From Elusimicrobiota bacterium (GTDB lineage Bacteria > Elusimicrobiota > Elusimicrobia > UBA1565), in assembly GCA_016196755.1 (NCBI GenBank), contig JACPXC010000059.1, forward strand, positions 186,001 to 250,000: a DNA stretch of 64,000 nucleotides, given 5' to 3'. Positions 16,865 to 26,700 of this stretch are shown here, in pieces; the first letter of the stretch is position 1, and every line of letters starts with the position of its first letter. The position numbers and the translations under genes were made by a program. Below the pieces are notes generated by a model. It saw only the letters and a list, made by a program, of their open reading frames with translations. It ran no database searches and was not told where the DNA came from.

Positions 16865-17871
16865 GCGCCGAGAACCGGCGCTTCCTGCTGGCGGCCAGGC
16901 CCGTAGGCCTGCCCAAGGCCGGCGACTGGAAATTCGACACCTGCGCGCGGCCAGAGCCCGGCGAAGGACAGCTGCTCGTCAAAGTCCTTCACATCTCGCT
17001 CGACCCGGCCATGCGCGGCTGGATGAACGACGGCAAGTCCTACTTGCCGCCGGTAGGCCTGGGCGAGGTCATGCGCGCCGGCGCCGTCGGCCGCGTCCTG
17101 GCCTCGAAGAACCCCGCCTTCGCCGTGGGCGAGCACGTCGTCGGGATGTTCGGCGTGCAGGAATACGCCCTCAGCGACGGCAAGGGTATCGCCAAAGTCG
17201 ACCCCGAACGCGCCCCCCTGCCGACCTACTTGAGCGCCCTGGGCATGACGGGCATGACGGCCTACTTCGGCCTGCTCGACGTAGGCCAGCCCAAGCCCGG
17301 GGAGACCGTCGTCGTCTCCGGCGCGGCCGGCGCGGTAGGCTCCTTGGTCGGCCAGATCGCCAAGCTCAAGGGCTGTCGCGTCGTCGGCATCGCCGGCGGG
17401 GCCGAGAAGTGCCGCTATCTCACCGACGAGCTGGGCTTCGACGCCGCCATCGACTACAAGGCCGAGGACGTGAGGGCGGCCCTGCGCCGGCACTGCCCGC
17501 GCGGCATCGACGTCTTTTTCGACAACGTCGGCGGCGACATCCTCGACGCCGCGCTATCGCAGATCGCCATGCGGGCCCGCATCGTCATCTGCGGCGCCAT
17601 CTCCCAGTACAACAACACCACGCCCATAAAAGGCCCCTCCAACTACCTGGCGCTCCTGGTGAACCGGGCGCGCATGGAAGGGATGATCGTGTTCGACTAC
17701 GCCCCGCGCTACGGCGAGGCAGCCGTCGAGCTGGCCGGCTGGCTGGCGGCCGGCAAGCTCAAGAGCCGCGAGGACGTCGTCGCCGGCCTCGAGACCTTCC
17801 CCCAGACCTTGCTCAAGCTGTTTAAGGGCGAGAACGCAGGGAAGCTGGTCCTCAAGGTAGCCGACTCCTGA
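16861..17871 (+). CDS. NADP-dependent MDR-family oxidoreductase (zinc-free)
   Basis: A 336-residue member of the medium-chain reductase family close to leukotriene B4 12-hydroxydehydrogenase, 2-alkenal reductase and CurA. NHxSLDPAMRGWM-like text is seen in ISLDPAMRGWMNDG, the nucleotide site in VVVSGAAGAVGSLVGQIAK, and FFDNVGGDILDAAL is typical of the family. No zinc-binding Cys cluster is present. I chose the TTG at 16861 because it overlaps the previous stop as TTGA and gives the expected N-terminus (SAENRRFLLAARPVG). It closes the GcvT-flavoprotein run, so it probably reduces an enone or aldehyde made or used there. Confidence 0.88.
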   Translation: MSAENRRFLLAARPVGLPKAGDWKFDTCARPEPGEGQLLVKVLHISLDPAMRGWMNDGKSYLPPVGLGEVMRAGAVGRVLASKNPAFAVGEHVVGMFGVQEYALSDGKGIAKVDPERAPLPTYLSALGMTGMTAYFGLLDVGQPKPGETVVVSGAAGAVGSLVGQIAKLKGCRVVGIAGGAEKCRYLTDELGFDAAIDYKAEDVRAALRRHCPRGIDVFFDNVGGDILDAALSQIAMRARIVICGAISQYNNTTPIKGPSNYLALLVNRARMEGMIVFDYAPRYGEAAVELAGWLAAGKLKSREDVVAGLETFPQTLLKLFKGENAGKLVLKVADS

Positions 17872-17875
17872 AAAC

Positions 17876-18190
17876 CTAGAGCAAACCGACGGCTTCTTCG
17901 ACGCGCTGGACGCAGATGAAGCCGTTGCCGGGGCGATCGAGGCCGAGCGCGTCCTTCACCGCCTTGACGATCTTCGGCGCGGTCTCGGCGGGGACGGTCG
18001 TGAGCAGCACGGTCTTCTCGATCTGGATGAGTCGGCCGACGCGCTCGAACTTTTGGCGCACACCGGTCCCGCTGGCGGGGTGAAAAGTGACCCCGGTCGC
18101 GCCCGCGTCGCGCATGCACCCGATCACGAGTTCCTCATCCTTACGCTGGGCGACGATCGTGATCAAGCGAAGATTCCTAACCTTAGCCAT
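17876..18190 (-). CDS. P-II-like signalling protein
   Basis: A 104-residue protein with the P-II fold pattern: a short first strand (LRLITIVAQRKDEELVI), the alpha-1 segment MRDAGATGVTFHPASGTG, a central strand with IEKTVLLTTVPAET, and the C-terminal PGNGFICVQRVEEAVGL. The T-loop is short and lacks the Tyr that is uridylylated in GlnB, so it is more like the P-II-like proteins without nitrogen control. TTGACA-17 bp-TATGCT lies upstream with the ATG only 7 bp later, so it is probably leaderless. It is convergent with the MDR gene at a 4-bp gap. No transporter or amtB is adjacent to say what it senses. Confidence 0.8.
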   Translation of the reverse strand: MAKVRNLRLITIVAQRKDEELVIGCMRDAGATGVTFHPASGTGVRQKFERVGRLIQIEKTVLLTTVPAETAPKIVKAVKDALGLDRPGNGFICVQRVEEAVGLL

Positions 18191-18197
18191 GCGCTTG

Positions 18198-18226
18198 AGC
18201 ATAGCGGTAGCCGCCGGAAATGTCAA
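18198..18226 (-). promoter_or_regulatory. Sigma-70 promoter of the P-II-like gene
   Basis: On the minus strand a perfect TTGACA (18226-18221), 17 bp, then TATGCT (18203-18198). The ATG follows 7 bp later. Only 7 bp separate this -35 box from the divergent ECF promoter's GGAACTT. Confidence 0.72.
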
Positions 18227-18233
18227 CACCGAG

Positions 18234-18261
18234 GGAACTTTGCGGCAGCCCCGGTGTCCCA
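18234..18261 (+). promoter_or_regulatory. ECF-type promoter of the secreted VWA gene
   Basis: GGAACTT (18234-18240), 12 bp, then GGTGTCCCA (18253-18261), identical in both blocks and gap to 7598-7625. The ATG at 18285 follows with GGGGGAG as ribosome site. Confidence 0.72.
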
Positions 18262-18284
18262 CCCCCATGCCGCAAGGGGGAGAA

Positions 18285-19394
18285 ATGGGCAAGGTTCTAG
18301 GGCTGTTCCTGACGGGTCTTTTGACGGGCGCGGCGCAGGCCGCGGAGAGCAAGCCGCGCGCCGCCGTCGACGTCGTCTTCGTCATCGACACCACGAGCTC
18401 GATGGGCGGGCTCCTCGAGGCGGCCAAGACCAAGGTCTGGGCCATCGCCAACGAGATCGCCAAGGGCAAGCCCACCCCCGAGATCCGCATGGGCCTCGTG
18501 GCCTTCCGCGACCGCGGCGACGCCTACCTGACCCAGGTCACCGACCTCACCAAGGACTTAGACAAGATGTACGGCCGGCTCCTGGCCCTGCGCCCGGAAG
18601 GCGGCGGGGACGGCCCCGAGCATGTCCTGCAGGGCCTGGCCGACGCCTCCGAGAAGATCTCCTGGTCGAAGGACCCCAAGACCTTCAAGGTCCTCTATCT
18701 GGTCGGCGACGCGCCGGCCCACGAGGACTACAACGACACCAAGCCCCTGGCCGGGCTGGTGCAGGACCTGGTCAAGAAGGGGGTCGTGCTCAACACCATC
18801 CAGTGCGGTTCGGGCGGCAGCACCCAGGAGCAATGGTCGCGCATCGCCAGCCTCGGAGAGGGCCGCTACGCGGCGATCTCGCACGACGGCGGCGTGGCCG
18901 CGTCCGACACGCCCTTCGACGCCCGGCTCTCGGAGCTCAGCGGCCGCCTCGACGGCACCGCGCTGGCCTTCGGCGAGCGCCGCCGCGAGGCCGAGGAGTC
19001 GGCCTCCGCCGTGCGCGGGATGCTGGCCTTCGCCGCCCCGGCCGCCAAGGCCGACCGCGCGGCCTTCCGGATGAGCGCCGGAGCGGGAGGCAAGGGCGCC
19101 TTTCCCGCCGAGAGCGACCTCCTGGCGGCGGTCGAGGACAAGCGCGTCGACCTCGGCAAGGTCAAGGATGAGGAGCTGCCGCCCGCCCTGCGCGGCAAGG
19201 ACGCCGAGGGGCGCCGCAAGGCGCTCGACAAGGTGCGCGCCGAGCGCGAGACGCTCAAGAAGGAGATCGCCCAGGTGGCCAAGGAGCGCGAGGCCTGGCG
19301 GGCCAAGAACGCGGGGACCAAGAAGGACGCCTTCGACGCGAAGCTCGTCGAGGCCCTCAAGGCGCAGGCCGGCCGCAAGGGGATCGCGTACTGA
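18285..19394 (+). CDS. Secreted VWA-domain protein with C-terminal coiled coil
   Basis: A 369-residue protein with a Sec signal peptide (MGKVLGLFLTGLLTGAAQA). The VWA domain starts at VDVVFVIDTTSSMGG with the metal-binding D35-T-T-S-S, and continues through LYLVGDAPAHEDY and a Gly-rich end near residue 210. The final third is charged, with RKALDKVRAERETLKKEIAQ and VAKEREAWRAKN forming a likely coiled coil. GGGGGAG precedes the ATG. It shares an ECF-type promoter with the VIT/VWA gene, so both may be surface proteins of one envelope response. Confidence 0.87.
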   Translation: MGKVLGLFLTGLLTGAAQAAESKPRAAVDVVFVIDTTSSMGGLLEAAKTKVWAIANEIAKGKPTPEIRMGLVAFRDRGDAYLTQVTDLTKDLDKMYGRLLALRPEGGGDGPEHVLQGLADASEKISWSKDPKTFKVLYLVGDAPAHEDYNDTKPLAGLVQDLVKKGVVLNTIQCGSGGSTQEQWSRIASLGEGRYAAISHDGGVAASDTPFDARLSELSGRLDGTALAFGERRREAEESASAVRGMLAFAAPAAKADRAAFRMSAGAGGKGAFPAESDLLAAVEDKRVDLGKVKDEELPPALRGKDAEGRRKALDKVRAERETLKKEIAQVAKEREAWRAKNAGTKKDAFDAKLVEALKAQAGRKGIAY

Positions 19395-19478
19395 GCCGTC
19401 GTATGGGCCCAAAGACCCATCTTGAGCCTAGGGCCTAGCAGGGTTGCGCGAGGGCCGATAGGGAGCCATCCTCTAGGC

Positions 19479-22292
19479 ATGAGGACCTCCCCCGGCCCCC
19501 GCGCCGCTCTCGTCCTGGCAGTCCTGTCTCTGGTGGTCGCCGGACACGCCGAGGAGCCCGCGCAGCCCGCCGAACCCGAGAAGACCCCCTTCGAGACGAC
19601 CTACGACGGCCTGTTTGAGGGCCGGACCGGAGTACAGCACTCGGCCGTCCTGCCCGCCGACTCACGCGCTCGGGTCGAGTACGACACCTTGGCGCGCCTG
19701 GCCCGCGACGGCCGCATCGCCGACGTGCGGCCGTTCTCCTTCGGGCACGGCGTCACGGTGCCCAACTCCCTGCTCTTCGAGATGGAAGTCGACGGGCAGC
19801 GCCGTCTGTTCATCTACAGCCCCCAGGTCGGCCCCGACGGCGCGCTCCAGTCTACCCCCTTCATCCGCGAGCTCAAGCCGAAGTCGGGCGAGCTGTCCGC
19901 GGGCGACCACCGCATCTGGCCCGACCAGATCAACGAACTGCTCGTCACGGCCTCGGGAGGGATCGAGTACGGCGCGTTCCTCGGGACGAAGAAGGAACTC
20001 AGACCCAGCGACTTCAGACAGATAAAGTCGCTGCTCGCCCGCTTCGCCGGACCCAGGGCTCAGCCTCCGACGGACACCGACCCTCTCGCCGCCTCCCCGG
20101 CCCCCGCCCGCCAGGCCTTCGGCGCGGCCGGCGAGCGCATGGACGGCGACTTCCTCGTCGACGCCGGAGGCGGGCGGATCGGCTACAGCGTCAAGGGCGT
20201 GCCGGGCCTCGTGTTTCGCTACGGCGCGAACCCGCCGCAGGGGCTCAGCCGCGAGGGCTGGGCCTACTTCGCGCCGGATGGACGCCGCTTCGGGACCTTT
20301 AGCGAGGTCGACCTCAAGCGCGCCGGGACCTTCTCGATCGGCGGCCGGGAGGTCTGGGCCGCGCCGGTCTCCGGCTCGATGCGCTACCGGGACCTCGAGG
20401 GCAACGAGTACACCGGACAGAAGACCGTCCGCGCCGTTCAGACCGAGGCCGTCTGCAGCCGGCGCGGCCGTTGCCAGCCGACGACGACCTATGAGAACGT
20501 GGTGACGCTCGTGCCCTTTGCCGCTACCGCGGCCCCCGCCAAGCCGGTGACCGCCGCGAGGATGCGGCCGGCCACCGTAGTCCCGAGGCCCGGCGCGGCG
20601 CGCGAGCCGGCAGGAGTCGACCCCTTCGCCGCCCAGCCCGCGCCGGGCACCAAAATGCGCATCCTAAGCAACGGCCGCTACTTCGAGGCCACCTACAGCA
20701 TCGCCGCCGACGGCCGCCTGATGGCCGACCAAGGCCGGGGCGCCGCGCCCTCGAGCCGCAAGCTCCTCTACCGCGACCCGGTCAGCGGGCGGCTCTTCTC
20801 GGCCGACGGGCGGGCCCTGGGCCTCATGGGCGTGTCCAAGAGCGGGACCCAGGGCGGCGATTACGTCCAGACCAACGCCACCCTCCAGGGCGCCGACGGG
20901 CGCCTGACGCATTTCAACCCGTTCGAGATGACCCTGGGCGGCGAGAACGTCATCATCAGGAGCGGCCTGCCGCCGGGGCTGGGCTACGAGTACAAGGCCG
21001 AGTCACGCGAGGTGCTCTTCGACCGCGGCCGTCATTTCGAGGCCAAGACCACGCGCGGCTGGCAGGTCAGCGTCGTGTCGGGCGGCAACACCCAGACCTT
21101 CAAGGTCTCCGACGACGGCCAGAGCGTGGAAGGCGGCGAGTTCAAGCGCCGGCCCGACGGCAGCTTCGTCTCGGCTGACGGGACGGTCTATCTTACGCGC
21201 TCGGCCGACGGCCAGTGGTCCGCCAAGCGCTGGATCCACGCCCCGCTCAACTGGAGGGAGCAATCCCGTTCCGGCGAGCGCCTGACCTACGAGGGCCGCT
21301 GGGTGGCCGACCCCTCGGTCGTCGTGCGGCCGCCCTACTACGAGGAGCCCGTGACGGTCACGGGCGCGCCGCGGCGCGGCAGACTGGCGGTCTCGATGCA
21401 GCGCGGCAACGACGTCCTGCTCGGCAACTCGGGCAGCGAGACCCCGTGGCTGGGTGTGACGCGCCGGAGCCTGCTCCAGACGACCGATCCGGTCAGCGAC
21501 CTCGGCCTCGATCACGCCGCGCTCAAGCCGATGGAGGAACAGGTGGCTTGGACCTGGGGGGCGCTCGACCAGCTCGACCAGACCTCGGCCCGCGCGTTCT
21601 ACGACGGCGTGCTGGCGACCTACGGTCAATGGAGCGCCTACGACAAGCAACGGCGGCCCGCCGCCGAATTCCGCGCCGACCTCGACAGCGGCCTGGCCGA
21701 CCGGATCCGCACGCGCCACGTGGGAGAGGACTACGCCGGCCTCGTGGAAATGGAGGACGACCAGGTCGTTTCGTGGTACCTCGGCGCCGCTGCGGCGCGG
21801 CCCGTATCGGGCGCCTTCGCACCAGCCGGCACCGCCGAACCCGGCACCCTGCTCGGCGTGCACCTAGACCGCGGGCCGGGCCGGCGTTACGCCGCTTTCG
21901 GCTCGATGTCCACAGGCCATCCCTACCCCGGCATCCAGTACGAGCCGCTCTACCCCGACTCCGCGGGCTACCAGCTCGGGCAGTTCGCGCACTGGCTCGG
22001 CGAGGACCGCGAAACCTCCTCCTGGCGTTACGTCGACGCCCACGCCCGGCGCTTCGCGGAGCTGGCGGCCAAGGTCCCCGACGCCCAACTTCCCGCCTTC
22101 TTCCGCGACTACGTCGGCGGGGTCCCCAACCCCTACAACACCTCGATCGACGACGACGGCAACACCGTCTACCGCTCCAACGTCGCCGACAGGGCCGGGA
22201 ACTTCACGGCCGACTTCGAAGGGGCGCTGCGCACCCTCCTCGCCGAGTCCGATTCCAAGGTCCTCCAGCGCCTCTCCCCCGCTGCGCGCTAG
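19479..22292 (+). CDS. Large secreted protein of unknown function
   Basis: A 937-residue protein with a signal peptide (RAALVLAVLSLVVAGHAEEP). Residues 40-180 hold a possible domain with FDPVxR-like text absent but RVEYDTLARLARDGRIADVR present. The middle (about 200-690) is rich in short beta repeats with aromatic and Gly residues (for example DGRLMADQG, DGRLTHFNP, DGSFVSADG), like a beta-sandwich or propeller array. The last 250 residues are Trp/Tyr-rich and helical. I recognise no family. The ATG at 19479 has only a distant GGGAG. A palindrome-rich 85-bp leader precedes it. Confidence 0.72.
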   Translation: MRTSPGPRAALVLAVLSLVVAGHAEEPAQPAEPEKTPFETTYDGLFEGRTGVQHSAVLPADSRARVEYDTLARLARDGRIADVRPFSFGHGVTVPNSLLFEMEVDGQRRLFIYSPQVGPDGALQSTPFIRELKPKSGELSAGDHRIWPDQINELLVTASGGIEYGAFLGTKKELRPSDFRQIKSLLARFAGPRAQPPTDTDPLAASPAPARQAFGAAGERMDGDFLVDAGGGRIGYSVKGVPGLVFRYGANPPQGLSREGWAYFAPDGRRFGTFSEVDLKRAGTFSIGGREVWAAPVSGSMRYRDLEGNEYTGQKTVRAVQTEAVCSRRGRCQPTTTYENVVTLVPFAATAAPAKPVTAARMRPATVVPRPGAAREPAGVDPFAAQPAPGTKMRILSNGRYFEATYSIAADGRLMADQGRGAAPSSRKLLYRDPVSGRLFSADGRALGLMGVSKSGTQGGDYVQTNATLQGADGRLTHFNPFEMTLGGENVIIRSGLPPGLGYEYKAESREVLFDRGRHFEAKTTRGWQVSVVSGGNTQTFKVSDDGQSVEGGEFKRRPDGSFVSADGTVYLTRSADGQWSAKRWIHAPLNWREQSRSGERLTYEGRWVADPSVVVRPPYYEEPVTVTGAPRRGRLAVSMQRGNDVLLGNSGSETPWLGVTRRSLLQTTDPVSDLGLDHAALKPMEEQVAWTWGALDQLDQTSARAFYDGVLATYGQWSAYDKQRRPAAEFRADLDSGLADRIRTRHVGEDYAGLVEMEDDQVVSWYLGAAAARPVSGAFAPAGTAEPGTLLGVHLDRGPGRRYAAFGSMSTGHPYPGIQYEPLYPDSAGYQLGQFAHWLGEDRETSSWRYVDAHARRFAELAAKVPDAQLPAFFRDYVGGVPNPYNTSIDDDGNTVYRSNVADRAGNFTADFEGALRTLLAESDSKVLQRLSPAAR

Positions 22293-22295
22293 CAA

Positions 22296-22325
22296 TTGAC
22301 TCTGCCGTACCAACGGGCCTATACT
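22296..22325 (+). promoter_or_regulatory. Sigma-70 promoter of the carboxypeptidase gene
   Basis: TTGACT (22296-22301), 18 bp, TATACT (22320-22325). The ATG at 22363 has GGAGG 5 bp upstream, so this transcript has a normal leader of about 30 nt. Confidence 0.75.
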
Positions 22326-22362
22326 GGACCCCTGTCCTGTGGTCCCAAGTCCCGGAGGACGC

Positions 22363-23712
22363 ATGCCCCGTCTCCTAGCCCTAGCCGTCCTGGCGTCGGT
22401 CCTGGCCGCCTCGGCGGGCGCTAGCGACCTATGGGAGTCCCTGTTCGACGGCCGCGACGACTCGGCGGCCTCCGGCCTCAACGCCTTCATCGCCAAGGTG
22501 CGCTCCGAGGCCCCCAAGCCCGGCCCGCGCCCGCACGACGACCGCTACTGGGTGACGGTGCGCGTCGACGGCGGCCCCGCGCGCACCCGCGCGGCGGCGA
22601 TGGGCCTCTCGATCGAGATGGTGGAGGGCGGCACGGTCAGCGGCGTGGCCGACTCGGGGACCCTCACGCGCCTCCTTCAGGCCGGTCTCGTCATCGAGTC
22701 GCGCCGTCCCCTGACCGGCTTCTCGGCCAAGGACTTCCCCCCCGCCGACGGGATCTACCACAACTACGGCGAGATCGTCTCGGAGCTAAACGGCCTGGCC
22801 CAGGCCGCCGAGGGCTTCGGCGCCGGCTTCTCGATCGGCACGAGCGTGCAGGGCCGCGCCATCCCGGGCATCCGCCTGGGCTACCCGGCCAAGGACGGCA
22901 AGCCCAAGCCCGCCGCGGCCTTCCTCGGCACGCACCACGCCCGCGAGCACCTCTCCACCGAGGTGCCCCTGCTCCTGGCGCGCTGGCTCGTCGAGCACGC
23001 CCGCGAGCCGCGCGTCAAGAAGCTCCTAGAGACCCGCGACGTCTATATCCTGCCCGTCATCAACCCCGACGGCGTCGAGTACGACATCGCTACCGGGTCC
23101 TACAAGTGGCAGCGCAAGAACATGCGCGACAACGGCGACGGGACGACCGGCGTCGACCTCAACCGCAACTACGACTTCCGCTTCGGCGGCGGCGGCTCCT
23201 CGGACTACCCGGGCTCGGACACCTACCACGGGAAGTCGGCGTTCTCGGAGCCCGAGTCGCGCGCGGTGCGCGACTTCGTCGAGGGCCTGCCCGCCCTCAA
23301 GATGATGGTGAGCTTCCACACCTTCTCGGAGCTCGTCATGTACCCCTGGGGCGGGGCCGACGAGCCGATCTCCGACGGGCGCGCCCTGGCGGCCTACAAG
23401 GCCATGGCGGGGAAGGTCTCGCAGTGGAACGGCTACCGGGCCATGCAGTCGAGCGAGCTCTACGTGGCCACCGGCGACACCTGCGACTGGGCCTGGGCCT
23501 CCAAGGGCGTGTTCTGCCTGACCTTCGAGCTGACGCCGAAGTCGCAGTGGGACGGCGGCTTCTACCCCGGCGCGGGAGCCGTGGCGGGGACCTTCCAGAA
23601 GAACCTGGAGCCCGCGCTCTACCTCATCGACCTGGCCGACGACCCCTACCGGGCCGGCAACGCCGCGGCCTCGGCCGGCGGCGCCGCGGCCGCCGGCTCT
23701 TCGGGCCGCTGA
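22363..23712 (+). CDS. Secreted M14 zinc carboxypeptidase
   Basis: A 449-residue protein with a Sec signal (MPRLLALAVLASVLAASAGA), a pro-region of about 100 residues and an M14 catalytic domain. Zinc ligands are H192 and E195 (in THHAREH) and H319 (in SFHTFSE). The catalytic Glu is E389 in LTFELTP. The substrate-binding block VDLNRNYDFRF is intact. The M14 family removes C-terminal residues from peptides, in some members from peptidoglycan. It is probably exported and activated by loss of the pro-region. The last 20 residues are Ala/Gly-rich. It is convergent with the HAD-MFS gene at a 1-bp gap, with no visible terminator. Confidence 0.93.
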   Translation: MPRLLALAVLASVLAASAGASDLWESLFDGRDDSAASGLNAFIAKVRSEAPKPGPRPHDDRYWVTVRVDGGPARTRAAAMGLSIEMVEGGTVSGVADSGTLTRLLQAGLVIESRRPLTGFSAKDFPPADGIYHNYGEIVSELNGLAQAAEGFGAGFSIGTSVQGRAIPGIRLGYPAKDGKPKPAAAFLGTHHAREHLSTEVPLLLARWLVEHAREPRVKKLLETRDVYILPVINPDGVEYDIATGSYKWQRKNMRDNGDGTTGVDLNRNYDFRFGGGGSSDYPGSDTYHGKSAFSEPESRAVRDFVEGLPALKMMVSFHTFSELVMYPWGGADEPISDGRALAAYKAMAGKVSQWNGYRAMQSSELYVATGDTCDWAWASKGVFCLTFELTPKSQWDGGFYPGAGAVAGTFQKNLEPALYLIDLADDPYRAGNAAASAGGAAAAGSSGR

Positions 23713-23713
23713 C

Positions 23714-26700
23714 CTACTTCACTTCTTCTTTCGGCTGGGTCAGGGTCTTCGGCAGGCCCGGCAGGTGCTTGGGCGCCTGCGAGAAGAGCGCCCCGCCCGC
23801 CAGGTAGGCCGCGCCGATGACGGCCAGGGTGGCCGGGAAGACCGGGGAGAAGAGCCCCGCCGCCATCGCCAGCATCCCGTAGCCCATCGAGATCGCCGCG
23901 TTGAAGAACGAGCCCTGGACGCCGACCATCTTGCCGACGTTGGCCTGGGCCGCGTTCGACGAGAAGTAGGTGTTGAGCGCCACCGACCCCGGACCGTAGA
24001 ACATGCCGATGGCGAGCAGGCTCAGCAGCATGGCCACCGGCACCGAGAGGAACGGCAGGACCCCGGTCCAGGCCAAGTAAGGCAGCCAGATCGCCGAGAA
24101 GCCCACCCCGAAGAGCTGGATCCAGCCGCGGTTGGTCAGCTGGGAGGCGAGATACATGAGCCCCGCCGCCGCCAGGGCCGCCGCGCCGGCGGCGAGCAGA
24201 CTGCCGGGCATGAGGCCCGTGTAGACCCAGACCGAGGCCAGGGCCGCCACGCCGGCCTGGATGAGGCGCGCCGCGGGGAGGCTGCCGATGAACGGCAGGC
24301 GCACCTCGGGGAGCTTGGTCTGCGCCGCGTTGGCGATCATGTTCCCGAAGAACAAGGCACCCAGGAACTGGCCGGTCAAGAGGTGCTTGTCGGCCGCCCC
24401 GCCCAGCGCCTCGGCGATGCGCGGGATGCCGAAGTACTGCAGGGGATACATGAGAAGGGCGGCCAGGGCGACGTAGAGCATGGCCATGCCGAGCTTGCGC
24501 TTGCTGGCGCCGAGCTCCGAGCTCGCGGCCTCGCTGGCCTCCTCCAGCTCGTTGACCTTCGCCTCCCAACCTTCGGCCTTCTCGGCGCTCAGGCGCTCGA
24601 TCTCGGTCATGTTGGCCGCGGCCTTGGCTTCCAGCCCCTTCTCGGACGCCGAGAGCTCGCGCGCGCCCCACAGGCCGCGGAAGCTGTCGGTCTGGGCGAT
24701 CCACCAGAGCAGGGCCAGGGTGATCGGGATCGGCGAGCCGAGAAACGGATACGAAGCGACGGCCCCGGCCACCAGCGCCGCTTCCTTCCAATAGCTCCTG
24801 ATGAAGCTGACGGCGGCCCAGGGCTGGGCGGCCAGCTTCTCGGCCGCGGGACCCGCGGGCTCGAGCTCGACCTGGGCCTCGAGGACGGCCTGGGTGTGCG
24901 CGTCGAGCTCCCGCCGCAGGCTGGCGGTCTGGGCGCGCATCCGCCAGCCGTTCCAGGACAGCAGGCCCTCCGCGGCGATCTGGGCCTCGAGGGTCTCGAG
25001 CGCGGTCTGCGCCTTGCGCGCGGCCTGCTCTTCGGCGCCGATCGTCTTGGCGAGGTCCTTGGCGCGCTTGTCCATGTCGGCGGCCAAGCTCGCCCGCTCC
25101 TTGGCGGAGGCCGCGTCGGTCTTGCCCTCGAGCTCGGCGACGCGCTCACGCATGGCGTCGAGGGTCTTGGGCAGCGGCGAGACGTTCGGCACCGTGAAGT
25201 AGATGATCGGCAGGATCAGGAAGACGTGCAGGGCCGCGGAGATGTAGAACGGCGCGAAGATCCAGCCGGCCGACGCCCAGCCGCCCACGTAGGCCCCGAC
25301 GCCGAGGATGAGGTTGAGGCCCACCTGGAGCGCCAGGTAGTTCATCCAGGCCAGGCCGTTGAAGGTGCCCAGATGCTTGCCGGCCATGCGCCGGATGAAG
25401 GCGCCCTCGGTGGTCATGATCGAGGACAAAAGCCAGCCGTTGCCGATCGAGCCGAGCAGCAGGGTCCAGAAGTTCATGACGCCGAAGAACGCGAAGAGCG
25501 GCATGTCGAAGGCCAGGACGGCCTTGATGACGGTGTTGAGGATCATCGCGTTGCGCGGCGAGAGCCGGTCGACGATGAGGCCGTTGAGCGGCCCGGTGGC
25601 GATCGCGGCGAGGGGGCCGAGCGCCATGAGCGCGCCGAGGGTGGCCCAACCGACGACCGGGGCGGCCACGAAGGGATAGGCCACCGAGGTCAGGATGAAG
25701 CCGGTGATCGAGATGGTGCGCGAGGAGAAGAGCCCGACCGCGGCCTTCTTGTCGAAGCCGCTCGGGAGCTCCTTGGCCAGCGCGGCCTGGATCTCCATCG
25801 ACGCGGTCTCGCCCTGGCTCGGCCAGACGAAGATGTTCTGGATGCGCGGGTCGGCCTTGCCGCCCACGGCCAGCGCCAGGGCGCCGGGGGCGCCCTTGGC
25901 AAAGCCCATGTCGGCGTTGTGCGAGTCGAAGAACTGGTCGCCGACCAAGAGGGTCTTGGCCGAGGGGATGGGCCGCGCGGGCAGGAGCTGGAGGATGCCC
26001 CAGACCTTTTGCGCCCAGCTGGCCGGCAGGCCCCAGGCCAGGAGGTCGCGCATCTGCTCGAAGGCGCGGCGGTTGGCGCGCACGGGCTTGACCCCGATCG
26101 ACTTGTCGATCTTCGAGAGCATGATGTAGGGCGCGTCGGTGGGGGACTTCGGGGTGCGGCCTAGGACGTCGATCTTAAGGCCGCGCTTGGCTAGCTCGGC
26201 CTGCATCAGGGCGGCGGCCTCCTTGGCCTGGGCCAGGGTCAGCCCGATGGGCAGGAACTTCGCGTAGCCGTAGGCGGAGAGGTCCTCGAGCTTGCCGTTG
26301 AACTCCTGTGAACCGTATCTTTCCGCGACGACGGCCTTGGCCTCGTTGATGGCGGCCTTCTCGGCGTCGGTCCAGGACACCTTCTCCTCGTAGACGAGGT
26401 GGAGCTGGCCGTCGCGGCCGGACATCTGGATGCGCGTGCCGCGGTCGGAGACCACGGTGATGGCGGACTTCTCCTCGGCGGTCATCTCCGCGATCGAGCG
26501 CGTGACGGTGTCGTCCTCCTTCTTGCCCTCGGCCAAAAGCGCGGGGCGGTCGGTGTGGATGACGGTCTCGATGCCGGCGTCGGCCACCGCCTTGAGGCTG
26601 GCGGCGTTCGCGCGGCTCAAGGGCTTCTTGTAGCCCTGGAGCGTGTCGTCGTAGTCGGTGATGTAGAGCTCGGGCTTGTCGGCGGCGAGCTTGGAGAGCA

